The position numbers and the translations under genes were made by a program. Under the pieces are notes generated by a model. The model did not search any database, was not told where the DNA came from, and saw nothing but the letters and a program-made list of their open reading frames with translations. This document shows, piece after piece, positions 16,007-24,950 of a stretch of DNA of 37,159 nt (positions are counted from its first letter, which is position 1; every line of letters starts with the position of its first letter). The stretch is from an uncultured Clostridia bacterium. Its GTDB lineage: Bacteria; Bacillota; Clostridia; TANB77; CAG-508. The stretch spans positions 1-37,159 of the forward strand of contig CALXLP010000012.1 in assembly GCA_944389225.1 (NCBI GenBank). The letters are read 5' to 3'.

Positions 16007-16699
16007 TTATTTTTTTATAATATCTTTAATTACTTCTCCTGCGATAATCATACCAGCAACAGATGGAACAAAAGATATACTCGCAGGTGTTCTGGATTCC
16101 ACATCATGTTTGATTGGTTCTTCCTTAGAATATAAAACTTTTAAATCCTGTATGCCTCTTTTCTTTAATTCTTTTCTCATTACCTTTGCGAGTGGGCATA
16201 CTGATGTTTTATAAATATCTGCTATTTCAAATTTAGTTGGATCTAATTTATTTCCTGTCCCCATACAAGAAATAATAGGAATTTGCTTTTCCTTTGCTTT
16301 TTGGATTAATTTTAATTTTGTTGTAATGGTATCTACAGCATCCACCACATAATCTATGGTATTGTCTATCAGTGTTTCTTCTCCATTTTCTATGTTTTGA
16401 GGTATATAGGTTTCTACATTTACCTTAGGATTGATGGATAAAATTCTCTCTTTCATACAATCTACTTTTAATTTTCCTATATTTGAAATGGTTGCATGAA
16501 TTTGTCTATTTAAATTACTAGGTGCAATCACATCATTATCTACTAAAATGATATTTTCTACGCCTGCTCTTACCAATCCTTCAACAACAAATGAACCTAC
16601 ACCACCTATTCCATATACAATGACTTTGCTATTTGCTAATTTTTGTATATTGTCTTTTCCAATTAATAATTCTGTTCTTGATTTCCATTCCTCTTCCAT
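16007..16699 (-). CDS. tcdA: tRNA threonylcarbamoyladenosine dehydratase (ThiF/E1-like)
   Basis: A 230-residue ATP-dependent E1-like enzyme that cyclises t6A37 of tRNA to the hydantoin form ct6A. The nucleotide-binding loop is GIGGVGS (residues 30-36), followed by the acidic VDNDVIAPSNLNRQ typical of ThiF/MoeB folds. Residues DYVVDAVDTITTKL, ISCMGTGNKLDP and the terminal RTPASISFVPSVAGMIIAG are typical of TcdA (YgdL) rather than ThiF or MoeB, and no sulfur-carrier gene is nearby. It is downstream of, and 14 bp from, the unknown membrane protein on the same strand, probably one transcript. The ribosome binding site is weak (AGAAGAGAC). Confidence 0.9.
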   Translation of the reverse strand: MEEEWKSRTELLIGKDNIQKLANSKVIVYGIGGVGSFVVEGLVRAGVENIILVDNDVIAPSNLNRQIHATISNIGKLKVDCMKERILSINPKVNVETYIPQNIENGEETLIDNTIDYVVDAVDTITTKLKLIQKAKEKQIPIISCMGTGNKLDPTKFEIADIYKTSVCPLAKVMRKELKKRGIQDLKVLYSKEEPIKHDVESRTPASISFVPSVAGMIIAGEVIKDIIKK

Positions 16700-16713
16700 T
16701 TGTCTCTTCTTTC

Positions 16714-17577
16714 TTATTCTTTATTTTTTAATTCTAGAAGTTTATTATATAATTTTTCACTATATTTTTTTTGTAAATATAATCTTGCTACTTTTTTTAC
16801 AATTTGCATATTGGCGATACTTCCATCTTTAAATTCTAGTCTTATCTTATAACTAATTAAGCCTTTTCTCAATTTTTTTATTTTTAAATCTTCAAATTTT
16901 ACAAAAAATCCATTTGTTATCGCTTTATTTGTCAATTTTGATAGTTCAAAGAAATATAATTTTTCGTCGTCAAAATATAAGATATACTGTATATAGTTTG
17001 AAAAAGAAAACAATCCATACAACACGTATTCTCTTGCTGTAGGAATCATTTGTGCTAACAAATAATTTTCTTCTTTCAAATGATTCTTTTTCAAAAATTC
17101 TCTAATGGTTTCCCCATTAAATTTCTCTAAATGAAATTCTTTTATAGATATTTTTTCTCCTTCTATAAATATTTCACTATCTGTTTCATCTATTACCATA
17201 TTTTCTTTTAATTTTTTTATTGATTTCTTTGCATTAAAAAATCCAATGATTGCACCAATAGCATATATCACTGCCATAATAACATTAAATCTAAAATTGA
17301 AAAAATATACTAATATATATATTACAATCGTTATAATTGTAAAATATCTATTTAATGTTTCTTTAAATAATACCTTTTTACTTTTTTTAGCAATCTTTCC
17401 TGCTATTATTCCTCCTAATACAGGTGATAAAAATAGCATGATAAAAGTTGGAATATAGGCACCATTGGTGGCATATAGAACTATAATTGTACAAATCATT
17501 AATAATTCTGTAAATACAATTAATGCTGCTCCATATCTTAATAAAAAAGAACTTTGTGTTGTTTCTATTGTACTCAA
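16714..17577 (-). CDS. Unknown membrane protein with four N-terminal helices
   Basis: I do not recognise this protein of about 285 residues. Four hydrophobic helices lie at about 12-35, 41-61, 78-95 and 97-114. A lysine-rich cytoplasmic region of about 170 residues follows; its alternating strands (YILYFDDEKLYFFELS, YKIRLEFKDGSI) suggest a PH-like or similar beta domain. The start is unusual. AAGGAG directly abuts the TTG at 17577, leaving no spacer, and a stop codon lies six codons further upstream. The ATA at 17568 has correct spacing, so either a TTG with an odd site or an ATA start is used. It precedes tcdA by 14 bp, which implies co-transcription but not shared function. Confidence 0.6.
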   Translation of the reverse strand: MSTIETTQSSFLLRYGAALIVFTELLMICTIIVLYATNGAYIPTFIMLFLSPVLGGIIAGKIAKKSKKVLFKETLNRYFTIITIVIYILVYFFNFRFNVIMAVIYAIGAIIGFFNAKKSIKKLKENMVIDETDSEIFIEGEKISIKEFHLEKFNGETIREFLKKNHLKEENYLLAQMIPTAREYVLYGLFSFSNYIQYILYFDDEKLYFFELSKLTNKAITNGFFVKFEDLKIKKLRKGLISYKIRLEFKDGSIANMQIVKKVARLYLQKKYSEKLYNKLLELKNKE

Positions 17578-17647
17578 CTCCTTTTTTGTTTTTTACTATT
17601 TTATACTATTCTAGTTGGTTTGTAAATACTTTTCTAGGGATCCTAAC

Positions 17648-17676
17648 TTGATTATTCATCCTTCCTATTATATAAT
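17648..17676 (+). promoter_or_regulatory. Sigma-A promoter of the FAD-dependent oxidoreductase
   Basis: TTGATT (17648-17653), 17-nt spacer, perfect TATAAT (17671-17676), 38 bp before the start codon. Confidence 0.7.
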
Positions 17677-17713
17677 TAATTTATTAGAAACATATAAATA
17701 AAAGGAGTTTTAC

Positions 17714-19318
17714 ATGTTAAGAATTCACAATATAAAAATTAGAGAAAATATATCCGATGAAAAATTAATTGAGTTTGTTCTTCACAAATATCATATTCAT
17801 CCTTCTGATATGCTAGAGTGGAATATTTTTAAAAAATCAATTGATGCTAGAAAGAAAAATGATATAGTTTTTAATTATACTATTGATATTCAAGTAAAAG
17901 ATGAATCTAAATATTCCCATCTTCAAAAAGTGGAAATATCAGATATTGAACAGGATATAAAAAATCATATTCAAATGGATTTTTTAAATAGTTTGAAAAC
18001 TTGTCCTTCACCTATCATTGTTGGAGCAGGTCCTGCTGGTTTATTTTCTGCTTTAACACTTGTCCAACATGGCATTGCCCCTATTATTATTGAACAAGGA
18101 AAAACAGTTGATGATAGAAAACAAGATGTAGATTGTTTTTTACATGATAAACAATTAAATCCTTTTTCCAATGTCCAATTTGGTGAAGGTGGTGCAGGTA
18201 CTTTTTCAGATGGAAAATTAACAACCGGAATTCACAATCCTTTATGTCAAAAAGTTTTAAAAGAATTTGTGAATTTTGGTGCGCCAAAAGAAATTCTATA
18301 TTTATCTAAACCACATATCGGAACAGATAAATTGATTGATATTATTCGAAATATGAGAAACTACATAATATCAAAAGGTGGTAAATTTTATTTCAATACA
18401 AAATTTATTAATTTTACTGTTAAAAACAATATGATATGCTCTGTATTACTAAAAAATTTAGAAGATCATACAAATTTTGAACTTGCAACCCATCATTTAG
18501 TTTTAGCTATTGGACATAGTTCTAGAGATACTTTTGAATTACTATATCAAAATGGAATTATGATGGAAAAGAAAAACTTCTCAGTAGGTGTGAGAATTGA
18601 ACATCTTCAAGAAATGATTAATCAAGCACAATATGGAGAAAATCCGAAATTACAATTACCTCCTGCTGAATATAAATTAGCATATCATTCGCCAAATGGT
18701 CGATCTTGCTATACATTTTGCATGTGTCCTGGAGGAACTGTTATTGCCTCTTCTAGTGAAAAAAATACAATTGTTACAAATGGTATGAGTACCTATTTAA
18801 GAAATGGTAACAATGCCAATTCTGCTTTATTAGTCAATGTAACACCAGAAGATTTTGCAGATTCCTCTCCTTTATCTGGTATCTATTTTCAAAAAGAGTT
18901 AGAAGAAAAAGCATTTATCTTAGGTGGTTCTAATTATTATGCACCTATCCAAAAAGTAGAAGACTTTTTAAATAATCAAAAATCTTCTACCATTGGTCTT
19001 GTTATTCCTTCTTATTTACCTGGAACAACCTTATCAAATTTAAATGAAATTCTTCCAGAATTTGTTTCTTCTACTTTAAAAGAAGGCATTTTATATTTTG
19101 ATAAAAAATTAAAAGGATTTGCTCATCCTGATAGTATTTTGACTGGTGTTGAAACTAGAAGTTCTTCACCTGTAAAGATACCTAGAAATACTAAGTTTGT
19201 ATCCAATATAGATGGAATCTATCCTTGTGGAGAAGGTGCTGGATATGCTGGAGGTATCATGTCTGCTGCTGTTGATGGAATTAAAACAAGTTTATCTATT
19301 TTAGGAGCCAACTTTTAG
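17714..19318 (+). CDS. NAD(P)/FAD-dependent oxidoreductase (COG2509 family)
   Basis: A 534-residue flavoprotein. Residues 1-90 are a small alpha/beta domain typical of this family. The FAD-binding Rossmann loop is IIVGAGPAGLFSA (about 101-113), with the acidic strand end PIIIEQG. The family motif NPFSNVQFGEGGAGTFSDG lies about 148-166, and the C-terminus carries YPCGEGAGYAGGIMSAAVDG, the FAD-contacting end found in HI0933/GidA-like proteins. The redox substrate is unknown. GGAG lies 7 nt before the ATG. It is monocistronic, divergent from the membrane-protein/tcdA pair and followed by an inverted-repeat element rather than a classical terminator. Confidence 0.88.
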   Translation: MLRIHNIKIRENISDEKLIEFVLHKYHIHPSDMLEWNIFKKSIDARKKNDIVFNYTIDIQVKDESKYSHLQKVEISDIEQDIKNHIQMDFLNSLKTCPSPIIVGAGPAGLFSALTLVQHGIAPIIIEQGKTVDDRKQDVDCFLHDKQLNPFSNVQFGEGGAGTFSDGKLTTGIHNPLCQKVLKEFVNFGAPKEILYLSKPHIGTDKLIDIIRNMRNYIISKGGKFYFNTKFINFTVKNNMICSVLLKNLEDHTNFELATHHLVLAIGHSSRDTFELLYQNGIMMEKKNFSVGVRIEHLQEMINQAQYGENPKLQLPPAEYKLAYHSPNGRSCYTFCMCPGGTVIASSSEKNTIVTNGMSTYLRNGNNANSALLVNVTPEDFADSSPLSGIYFQKELEEKAFILGGSNYYAPIQKVEDFLNNQKSSTIGLVIPSYLPGTTLSNLNEILPEFVSSTLKEGILYFDKKLKGFAHPDSILTGVETRSSSPVKIPRNTKFVSNIDGIYPCGEGAGYAGGIMSAAVDGIKTSLSILGANF

Positions 19319-19354
19319 TAATTTTAAAATTTTCTATTAGGTTAATACTATAAA

Positions 19355-19484
19355 ATAGATTCTTATTATTTAAACACCACGTAAGCAATTAAACGAACAA
19401 AGTGAGTATGATTTGAGCAATCTACGATATTTTTTCATTTTGTAGATTGCAACACACAAGGCGTGAAAAATAATAAGAATCTAT
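19355..19484. repeat. 130-bp inverted-repeat element with nested hairpin
   Basis: The outer arms ATAGATTCTTATTATT (19355-19370) and its reverse complement (19469-19484) are perfect. An inner hairpin pairs GCAATCTAC (19417-19425) with GTAGATTGC (19442-19450), and CACG (19378-19381) can pair with CGTG (19462-19465). It lies between two convergent genes. The AT-rich outer stem could help terminate both transcripts. The nested layout resembles the 10924-11110 element, but the sequences differ. Confidence 0.7.
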
Positions 19485-19512
19485 CTTTGGCTCAAATAGT
19501 ACATATTATTTA

Positions 19513-20661
19513 TTATATATTCTCATTTCTTATTTCTTTTACAATTTGTATCAAATTATCTACTAAATATCTTACATCTTCTTTCGTATTTTCATCTCCA
19601 AAAGTCACTCTCAAAGTCCCTTCTGCATATTCACTTGTGAGTCCTATGGCAGTTAATACATGTGATGGCATACTACTTCCTGAAGAACATGCACTTCCTG
19701 CCGATGCACAAATTTCTCTTTCATCTAGTTTCATTAGCAATTCACTACCATTTACGTCTTTAAATGATATATTACTATTTCCTGGTAATCGATACTCCAT
19801 AGAACCATTTATTTTGATATCTGAAATCTGTTTTTTTACTTCAGAGAAATACATATCTCTTAGTTCTTTTAATTTTTTAATATGTGTTTCCATATTATTT
19901 CTCGCTATTTTACAAGCTTCTCCTAATCCTATCATTCCTGGCACATTTTCAGTTCCTGCTCTTTTATCTCTTTCTTGATGTCCTCCATCGATTAAATTTT
20001 TAAATTCGATATTTTTATTGACATATAATGCTCCTATTCCCTTAGGTGCTCCTATTTTATGTCCTGACAAAGATAACATATCAATATTCATTTCTTTCAC
20101 ATCAATTTTTACATTTCCACAAGCTTGAACCGCATCTGTATGAAAAATAATCCCTTTTTCTTTTGCAACTTCTCCTATTTTTTTAATTGGTTGAATAGAA
20201 CCTATTTCGTTATTAGCAAACATCACACTAATCAATACCGTATCTTCTGTTATGGCATTTACTAGTTCTTCTAAATTGACAATTCCATCTTTATCTACAT
20301 TTAAATACGTTACTTCAAATCCATTTTCTTCTAGTGTTTTACAAGTATTTAATATTGCGTGATGTTCTATTTTTGTTGTTATTACATGTTTTCCTTTGTT
20401 TTTATTTAAATACATAATTCCTTTTAATGCTGTATTATCACTCTCTGTTCCTCCACTTGTAAAATAAATTTCATTTTTATCACAATTGATTAAATCTGCA
20501 ACCTGTCTCCTTGCTTCTTCTATTCCTACCTTTGCTGTTCTTCCTAGAGTATATAGTGACGATGGATTTCCATAAGACTCTACAAAATAGGGAAACATTT
20601 TACCCATTACTTCCTTTTTTACCTTTGTTGTCGCCGCATTATCAAAATATCGTATTTTCAT
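19513..20661 (-). CDS. Cysteine desulfurase (NifS/IscS family)
   Basis: A 382-residue PLP enzyme that takes sulfur from cysteine as a persulfide for Fe-S clusters or thiolated tRNA. The PLP lysine is Lys202 in SLSGHKIGAPKG, with His100/His101 and Asp176 (FHTDAVQA) in the cofactor pocket. The active-site Cys325 is in the loop CASAGSACSSGSS, the long-loop NifS/IscS type (group I). It starts at an ATG preceded by AGGAAAGGAAG. No iscU, thiI or mnmA is adjacent, so the pathway it feeds cannot be told here. A terminator lies between it and the upstream patatin gene, so it is probably transcribed alone. Confidence 0.95.
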   Translation of the reverse strand: MKIRYFDNAATTKVKKEVMGKMFPYFVESYGNPSSLYTLGRTAKVGIEEARRQVADLINCDKNEIYFTSGGTESDNTALKGIMYLNKNKGKHVITTKIEHHAILNTCKTLEENGFEVTYLNVDKDGIVNLEELVNAITEDTVLISVMFANNEIGSIQPIKKIGEVAKEKGIIFHTDAVQACGNVKIDVKEMNIDMLSLSGHKIGAPKGIGALYVNKNIEFKNLIDGGHQERDKRAGTENVPGMIGLGEACKIARNNMETHIKKLKELRDMYFSEVKKQISDIKINGSMEYRLPGNSNISFKDVNGSELLMKLDEREICASAGSACSSGSSMPSHVLTAIGLTSEYAEGTLRVTFGDENTKEDVRYLVDNLIQIVKEIRNENI

Positions 20662-20691
20662 TTTTATTCTTCCTTTCCTAATATATAAAAT

Positions 20692-20717
20692 GGTTGAAAA
20701 AATAAATTTTTCAACCT
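20692..20717 (-). terminator. Terminator of the patatin-like gene
   Basis: GGTTGAAAAA pairs with TTTTTCAACC around a short loop. On the minus strand it is followed by ATTTTATATA, a modest T tract. Confidence 0.6.
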
Positions 20718-20746
20718 TTATTAAAAAATCCTCATCTTATTTTATG

Positions 20747-21610
20747 CTACTTTTCTTGAATTATTTCTTTTATTTTATTTATATGTTTCATTGTTGCTTC
20801 ATATCCATATTGATAACAGCTATCTAATTTTTTTACATCTAATAATCCCACTTTATCTGTTTCTATTGTTAAAATATAATCACTTTGCTTTAAATTTTCT
20901 TCTGCTATCTTGTTTCCCATTAAATCAATTGTTCTCATTGCTATATCTATATAATTGCTATCCTTTGTTATATCATCTACTTTAAAATTAACAGCTATTA
21001 CTTTTTCAACACCTTGTTTTTTTACCTCTATCACTGGTATATTATCTAATGCTCCACCATCTAAAAATTTGTGTTCCTTAAAATCACATGGACAAAATAC
21101 AGCAGGGAAACTACTAGTTGCTCTTAATGCTTTTCCAATTGGAATATCTTCTATATATTTTTTATATGGATCTTTTTCATCTGGAATATGGTTCGTAAAA
21201 ATATATTCCTTTCCATCTTTTATATCTACAGTTGGTATAGATATCGGCATTTTAGTAATTTGACAAATTTTTTTTACTCCCCTATCATTTGCTAATTTAT
21301 TAAATAATTCCTCTATATTTTCACCCTTTCGAAATCCTGTATTTTCTCTTCTCAATACATTATGTATTCGTGAAAATATAAGATTTTGCCCTATTCCAAC
21401 GATGTCTTTAGCATGTGTGCTAAATAAATGATACATATCTTCAGGAGAATATCCTAAAGCATATAATCCTGCAATTAACGCACCTGAACTTGTTCCTCCT
21501 ATAGCATCTATTTTAATTCCACTTTCTTCTAAAGCTTTTAGCACTCCAGCATGTGCAATTCCTCTAATTCCTCCACCTGACAATGCAATTCCTAATTTCA
21601 CTTTTTTCAC
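20747..21610 (-). CDS. Patatin-like phospholipase / acyl hydrolase
   Basis: A serine lipid hydrolase of about 285 residues with the patatin Ser-Asp dyad. The oxyanion loop is GGGIRG (12-17), the nucleophile Ser41 lies in GGTSSG (GxSxG) and Asp184 in FLDGGALDN. It resembles the bacterial RssA/YlbK subgroup and has no signal peptide. It probably acts on membrane lipids from the cytoplasm; the substrate is unknown. Start choice: the GTG at 21610 and the GTG at 21601 are both in frame; the second has AAAGGTGA 5 nt upstream and may be the true start. It lies downstream of the WG-repeat gene but behind that gene's terminator. Confidence 0.9.
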   Translation of the reverse strand: MKKVKLGIALSGGGIRGIAHAGVLKALEESGIKIDAIGGTSSGALIAGLYALGYSPEDMYHLFSTHAKDIVGIGQNLIFSRIHNVLRRENTGFRKGENIEELFNKLANDRGVKKICQITKMPISIPTVDIKDGKEYIFTNHIPDEKDPYKKYIEDIPIGKALRATSSFPAVFCPCDFKEHKFLDGGALDNIPVIEVKKQGVEKVIAVNFKVDDITKDSNYIDIAMRTIDLMGNKIAEENLKQSDYILTIETDKVGLLDVKKLDSCYQYGYEATMKHINKIKEIIQEK

Positions 21611-21695
21611 CTTTTCTCATTTTTTTATATAGTATTTACATTTTGAAATATTTTAATCAGATGTTCTCATATAGATTTATATTTTTTATATACGA

Positions 21696-21733
21696 AAAAG
21701 GGTCAATTGGGACCTGGTCCCAACTGACCCTTT
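21696..21733 (-). terminator. Terminator of the WG-repeat gene
   Basis: AAAGGGTCAATTGGGACC pairs with GGTCCCAACTGACCCTTT with one mismatch and a 2-nt centre. On the minus strand it is followed by TTTTT. It is much more GC-rich and longer than other terminators here and overlaps the stop codon. Confidence 0.8.
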
Positions 21734-23477
21734 ATTTTGTAAAGTAGAATTCTCCATATCCATATTCTACTTTATAATAATCTTTTATAAATTCTGGTTC
21801 TGTTTGTACATTTAATGTATATGTTGGTTCTACAATCACTTCACCATTTGCATTTACAACTCCCCATTTTCCGTCTAATTTAATGCCTGCATACCCATAA
21901 GAATTTAGGTCTGTTGCTTTATCATATATATAATCTACAACTACATTTCCAGACTTATCTACAAATCCCCATTTTCCATCTTGAGATTTTGCATAAATTT
22001 GATTGTTTGTTAATATTTCTGTATTTTGTTTTTCATTTCCTTCCAAGTCAAAATATCTTGTTTCTGTATCATTATACATTTTTACATAATTTTCTTCTGG
22101 TTGAACTATCGCATTTGTCATTTCACATAATTGTTTGAAATTCTTGTCATATAATTGTGTTGAATTATTTTCTGATAATCTTGTAATAATATAATCTGTT
22201 CCTTCCACTTTTTCTATAGAGTCATATTGTATCTCAATAATTGGTTCTTCTTTATCATTAATAACACCTACTTTTCCACCTGTTACTGAAACGATGAAAT
22301 AGTTGTCATATAGATAATTTATATACGAATAATTTTGTGTTGTTATCTGTTCTCCATCCTTATTAAGAATACTATATGCTGATCCTTGTGTATTATCTAT
22401 TTTGATTTGATAATTTTCATTTCCTGTCTCTAATATATATACATTGCTTTCTACTTCAGCAGGGTTTCCATCTTCTTTGTATACTTCTACATTTCCATCT
22501 ACATCAGTAGCATAGATATATTTTCCTGTACTATCAATTTGTGCAAATTCTACCGGTATAACTACTTTTCCATCTAAAGTTGCAACTCCATATCGTTTTG
22601 TTTTTTCTAATGTTAATGTATTGCTTTCACTATTATAAGAAATAGATTGATATTCATTTCCTATAATTTGTTCCTGGTTTTTAATCATTCCATATTGTCC
22701 ATTTTGTGCTACAATCAAATAAATATTATCATTATCTTCTATATTAATTATTCTTGAAACTTCTGTATATTCAGGTTGTAATAAAACATTTCCATCAACA
22801 TCTACATATCCATATCGATATCCATTTTCCGTTGTGTTAGAAACGATATATCCTGCACGTTTATATCCTTCTTCTGTTGTTGTATAATTGTCTACTGTAA
22901 TTTGATCATATTCTGGATCTACTAAGTAATTTCCTTTATTATTGATAACTCCATATTTTCCTTCTAATTGTACTAATAATTCTCCCTCTTTATATGGTAA
23001 CCCTTCAATTGATTCATATATAGGTTCTGCAATTACTTTTCCTTCTAAATTAATTAATCCTACTTTTTCATCTTGTTCATAAGTTAATAAATTTTTTTCA
23101 TACATTAAGTCACTTGCTATATTTTTTAATCTAATTGGTTCTATTTTAGCATATTCTGAAAATATTTGTTCACCACTTTGATTTAATACTTTTGTATCAT
23201 TATTTTCATCATAACATACAAAAACTGCTTTTTGTGGATTTGGTATAATCACATTTGTATACTCTGGCTGAATAACAATATCTCCAGTTTTATTGATAAC
23301 TCCATATTGACCATCTTGTCTTAATATAAAATATTCATAATTTTCAACTGGAATTTTTTCAATTTCATATTCTCTTCCACTCTTCTCAATTTGTTTATAT
23401 ATAAACCATCCTGCAATCGCAATGATAATTAATAATACAATGACTATCATGACAATATTTTTTTTCTTCATATTCAT
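21732..23477 (-). CDS. Membrane-anchored WG-repeat protein
   Basis: A 581-residue protein with one N-terminal transmembrane helix (about residues 7-27, after MNMKKK) and an extracytoplasmic region built of at least nine WG (KWG) repeats. Examples are GQYGVINKTGDIVIQPEY, GKYGVINNKGNYLVDPEY, GKWGFVDKSGNVVVDYIY and GKWGVVNANGEVIVEPTY. Each repeat gives a beta-strand pair, so a propeller or solenoid is expected. No enzymatic motif is visible. A binding or surface-structural role is inferred from similar proteins. It begins 8 bp after the CNNM gene on the same strand, so the two are probably one operon. Confidence 0.88.
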   Translation of the reverse strand: MNMKKKNIVMIVIVLLIIIAIAGWFIYKQIEKSGREYEIEKIPVENYEYFILRQDGQYGVINKTGDIVIQPEYTNVIIPNPQKAVFVCYDENNDTKVLNQSGEQIFSEYAKIEPIRLKNIASDLMYEKNLLTYEQDEKVGLINLEGKVIAEPIYESIEGLPYKEGELLVQLEGKYGVINNKGNYLVDPEYDQITVDNYTTTEEGYKRAGYIVSNTTENGYRYGYVDVDGNVLLQPEYTEVSRIINIEDNDNIYLIVAQNGQYGMIKNQEQIIGNEYQSISYNSESNTLTLEKTKRYGVATLDGKVVIPVEFAQIDSTGKYIYATDVDGNVEVYKEDGNPAEVESNVYILETGNENYQIKIDNTQGSAYSILNKDGEQITTQNYSYINYLYDNYFIVSVTGGKVGVINDKEEPIIEIQYDSIEKVEGTDYIITRLSENNSTQLYDKNFKQLCEMTNAIVQPEENYVKMYNDTETRYFDLEGNEKQNTEILTNNQIYAKSQDGKWGFVDKSGNVVVDYIYDKATDLNSYGYAGIKLDGKWGVVNANGEVIVEPTYTLNVQTEPEFIKDYYKVEYGYGEFYFTK

Positions 23478-23485
23478 TCCCTACC

Positions 23486-24811
23486 TTATTCTTCGTTTTC
23501 TTCTTCATCTGTTTCTATTACATTATTTTTACACGCTTTTACTTTTAATATTCTTTTATCTTCATATTCTTCTATTTTATAAGTTACTTTTTCAGTTTCT
23601 ATCACAGGTTTTTCTTCATCTTCAGGTATTCTTCCCAATTCTTCTTGTAAAAATCCTGATATTGTATCATAATCTCCTTCTGGAATTCCTGCATCTAGCA
23701 ATTTATTCACATCATAAATTGGTAAACTTCCTGCTAGCATATACGTATTTTCATCTATTTTTTCATATTCTTTTTCTTCCTCATCATATTCATCATATAT
23801 GTCCCCTACCAATTCTTCTAGTATATCTTCCATTGTTACTAACCCTGCTGTTCCACCATATTCATCAACCACAATTGCTATTTGCATTTTATTTTTTTGC
23901 AATTCTTTAAATACTTCATTAATTAAACGGTTTTGTGACACAAAATATGCTTCTTTTATTAAGTTTTTGACTTTAAAATTTTTCTTTTTAATATTTTTTA
24001 ATATATCTTTTACATATATGATTCCTTTAATTTCATCAATCGTTTCATCATATACAGGAATTCTGCTATATCGATATTCTTCTTGTGATAATTCATCTAA
24101 TAATTCTTCATTACTAATCCTCATATCCACTGCAAAAATATCTTTTCTATGTCTCATAATCTCAGATACTGTAATATCATTAAATTCAAAAACATTATTA
24201 ATCAATTCTTTTTCTGATTCTTCAATCGTTCCTTTTTCTTCACCTTGATTCACCATCATTTTAATTTCTTCTTCAGTGACAGTTTCTTCCTCATTTTCTC
24301 CAACTCCAAATATTCTTGATATTGCATTTGTTACTACTGTCAATAATTTTACAAATGGTGCTGTGATAATAGAAATGGCTCTGATAACACCAATTGTTGC
24401 AAATGATATTTTTTCATAATGTTTCATTGCCAATCGTTTTGGTACCAATTCACCAAAAACTAAAGTAAAGAAAGATAATATGATGGTGATAATAATGATA
24501 GATATACTTTTCCATACACCTATACTTACTGCTGGTATCCAACTATTTAATACTGGTGCTAACATATCTGCAAATGTTTCTGATGCAAAAGCACTTGATA
24601 AAAATCCCGCAAGTGTAATTCCGATTTGTATCGTTGCCAAAAATTTACTTGGCTCTTTTAACATTTTTTCTATTTGTTTTGCCTTTTTATTTCCTTCTTT
24701 TGCTTGCTTTTCTATTTTTGCATCATTCAAAGATATAAATGCTATTTCACTTGCCGCAAAATAGGCATTTAATAAAATTAATATCACTAATACAATTAAT
24801 TGTGAAAACAT
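23486..24811 (-). CDS. Hemolysin-C/CNNM-type transporter with CBS domains (CorC/HlyC family)
   Basis: A 441-residue membrane protein. DUF21 (CNNM transmembrane domain, four hydrophobic helices) covers about residues 1-190, starting LIVLVILILLNAYFAASE. A pair of CBS domains (about 205-330) contains VSEIMRHRKDIFAVD and MQIAIVVDEYGGTAGLVTMEDILEELVGDI. The CorC_HlyC domain (about 345-430) closes the protein (LAGSLPIYDVNKLL). The family is linked to Mg2+/Co2+ efflux and nucleotide sensing; 'hemolysin' is a legacy name. GGGAGCG precedes the ATG. It is the first gene of a probable operon with the WG-repeat protein. The C-terminus is very acidic (ETDEEENEE). Confidence 0.92.
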   Translation of the reverse strand: MFSQLIVLVILILLNAYFAASEIAFISLNDAKIEKQAKEGNKKAKQIEKMLKEPSKFLATIQIGITLAGFLSSAFASETFADMLAPVLNSWIPAVSIGVWKSISIIIITIILSFFTLVFGELVPKRLAMKHYEKISFATIGVIRAISIITAPFVKLLTVVTNAISRIFGVGENEEETVTEEEIKMMVNQGEEKGTIEESEKELINNVFEFNDITVSEIMRHRKDIFAVDMRISNEELLDELSQEEYRYSRIPVYDETIDEIKGIIYVKDILKNIKKKNFKVKNLIKEAYFVSQNRLINEVFKELQKNKMQIAIVVDEYGGTAGLVTMEDILEELVGDIYDEYDEEEKEYEKIDENTYMLAGSLPIYDVNKLLDAGIPEGDYDTISGFLQEELGRIPEDEEKPVIETEKVTYKIEEYEDKRILKVKACKNNVIETDEEENEE

Positions 24812-24914
24812 GAAATATACGCTCCCTTTTGTTTCTCTTTTTTATTATATACTTTTCTTGTATATTCTATCAAAGTTTATTTTTTTATTCAATAGTTTTA
24901 TAATGTTTCTCCAT

Positions 24915-24944
24915 AGAAAAAAGGAAACTTATAAAGTTTCCTTT
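24915..24944 (-). terminator. Terminator of the sortase/surface-protein operon
   Basis: AAAGGAAACTT (24920-24930) pairs with AAGTTTCCTTT (24934-24944). On the minus strand a T run follows. It starts only 7 bp after the surface-protein stop codon. Confidence 0.85.
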
Positions 24945-24950
24945 CCTATA

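Noticed and set aside
23422..24764. Hydrophobic + strand frames opposite the CNNM and WG genes
   Set aside because: Composition (Leu/Phe/Ile-rich) is what antisense of AT-rich acidic/lysine coding sequence gives; no start signals.
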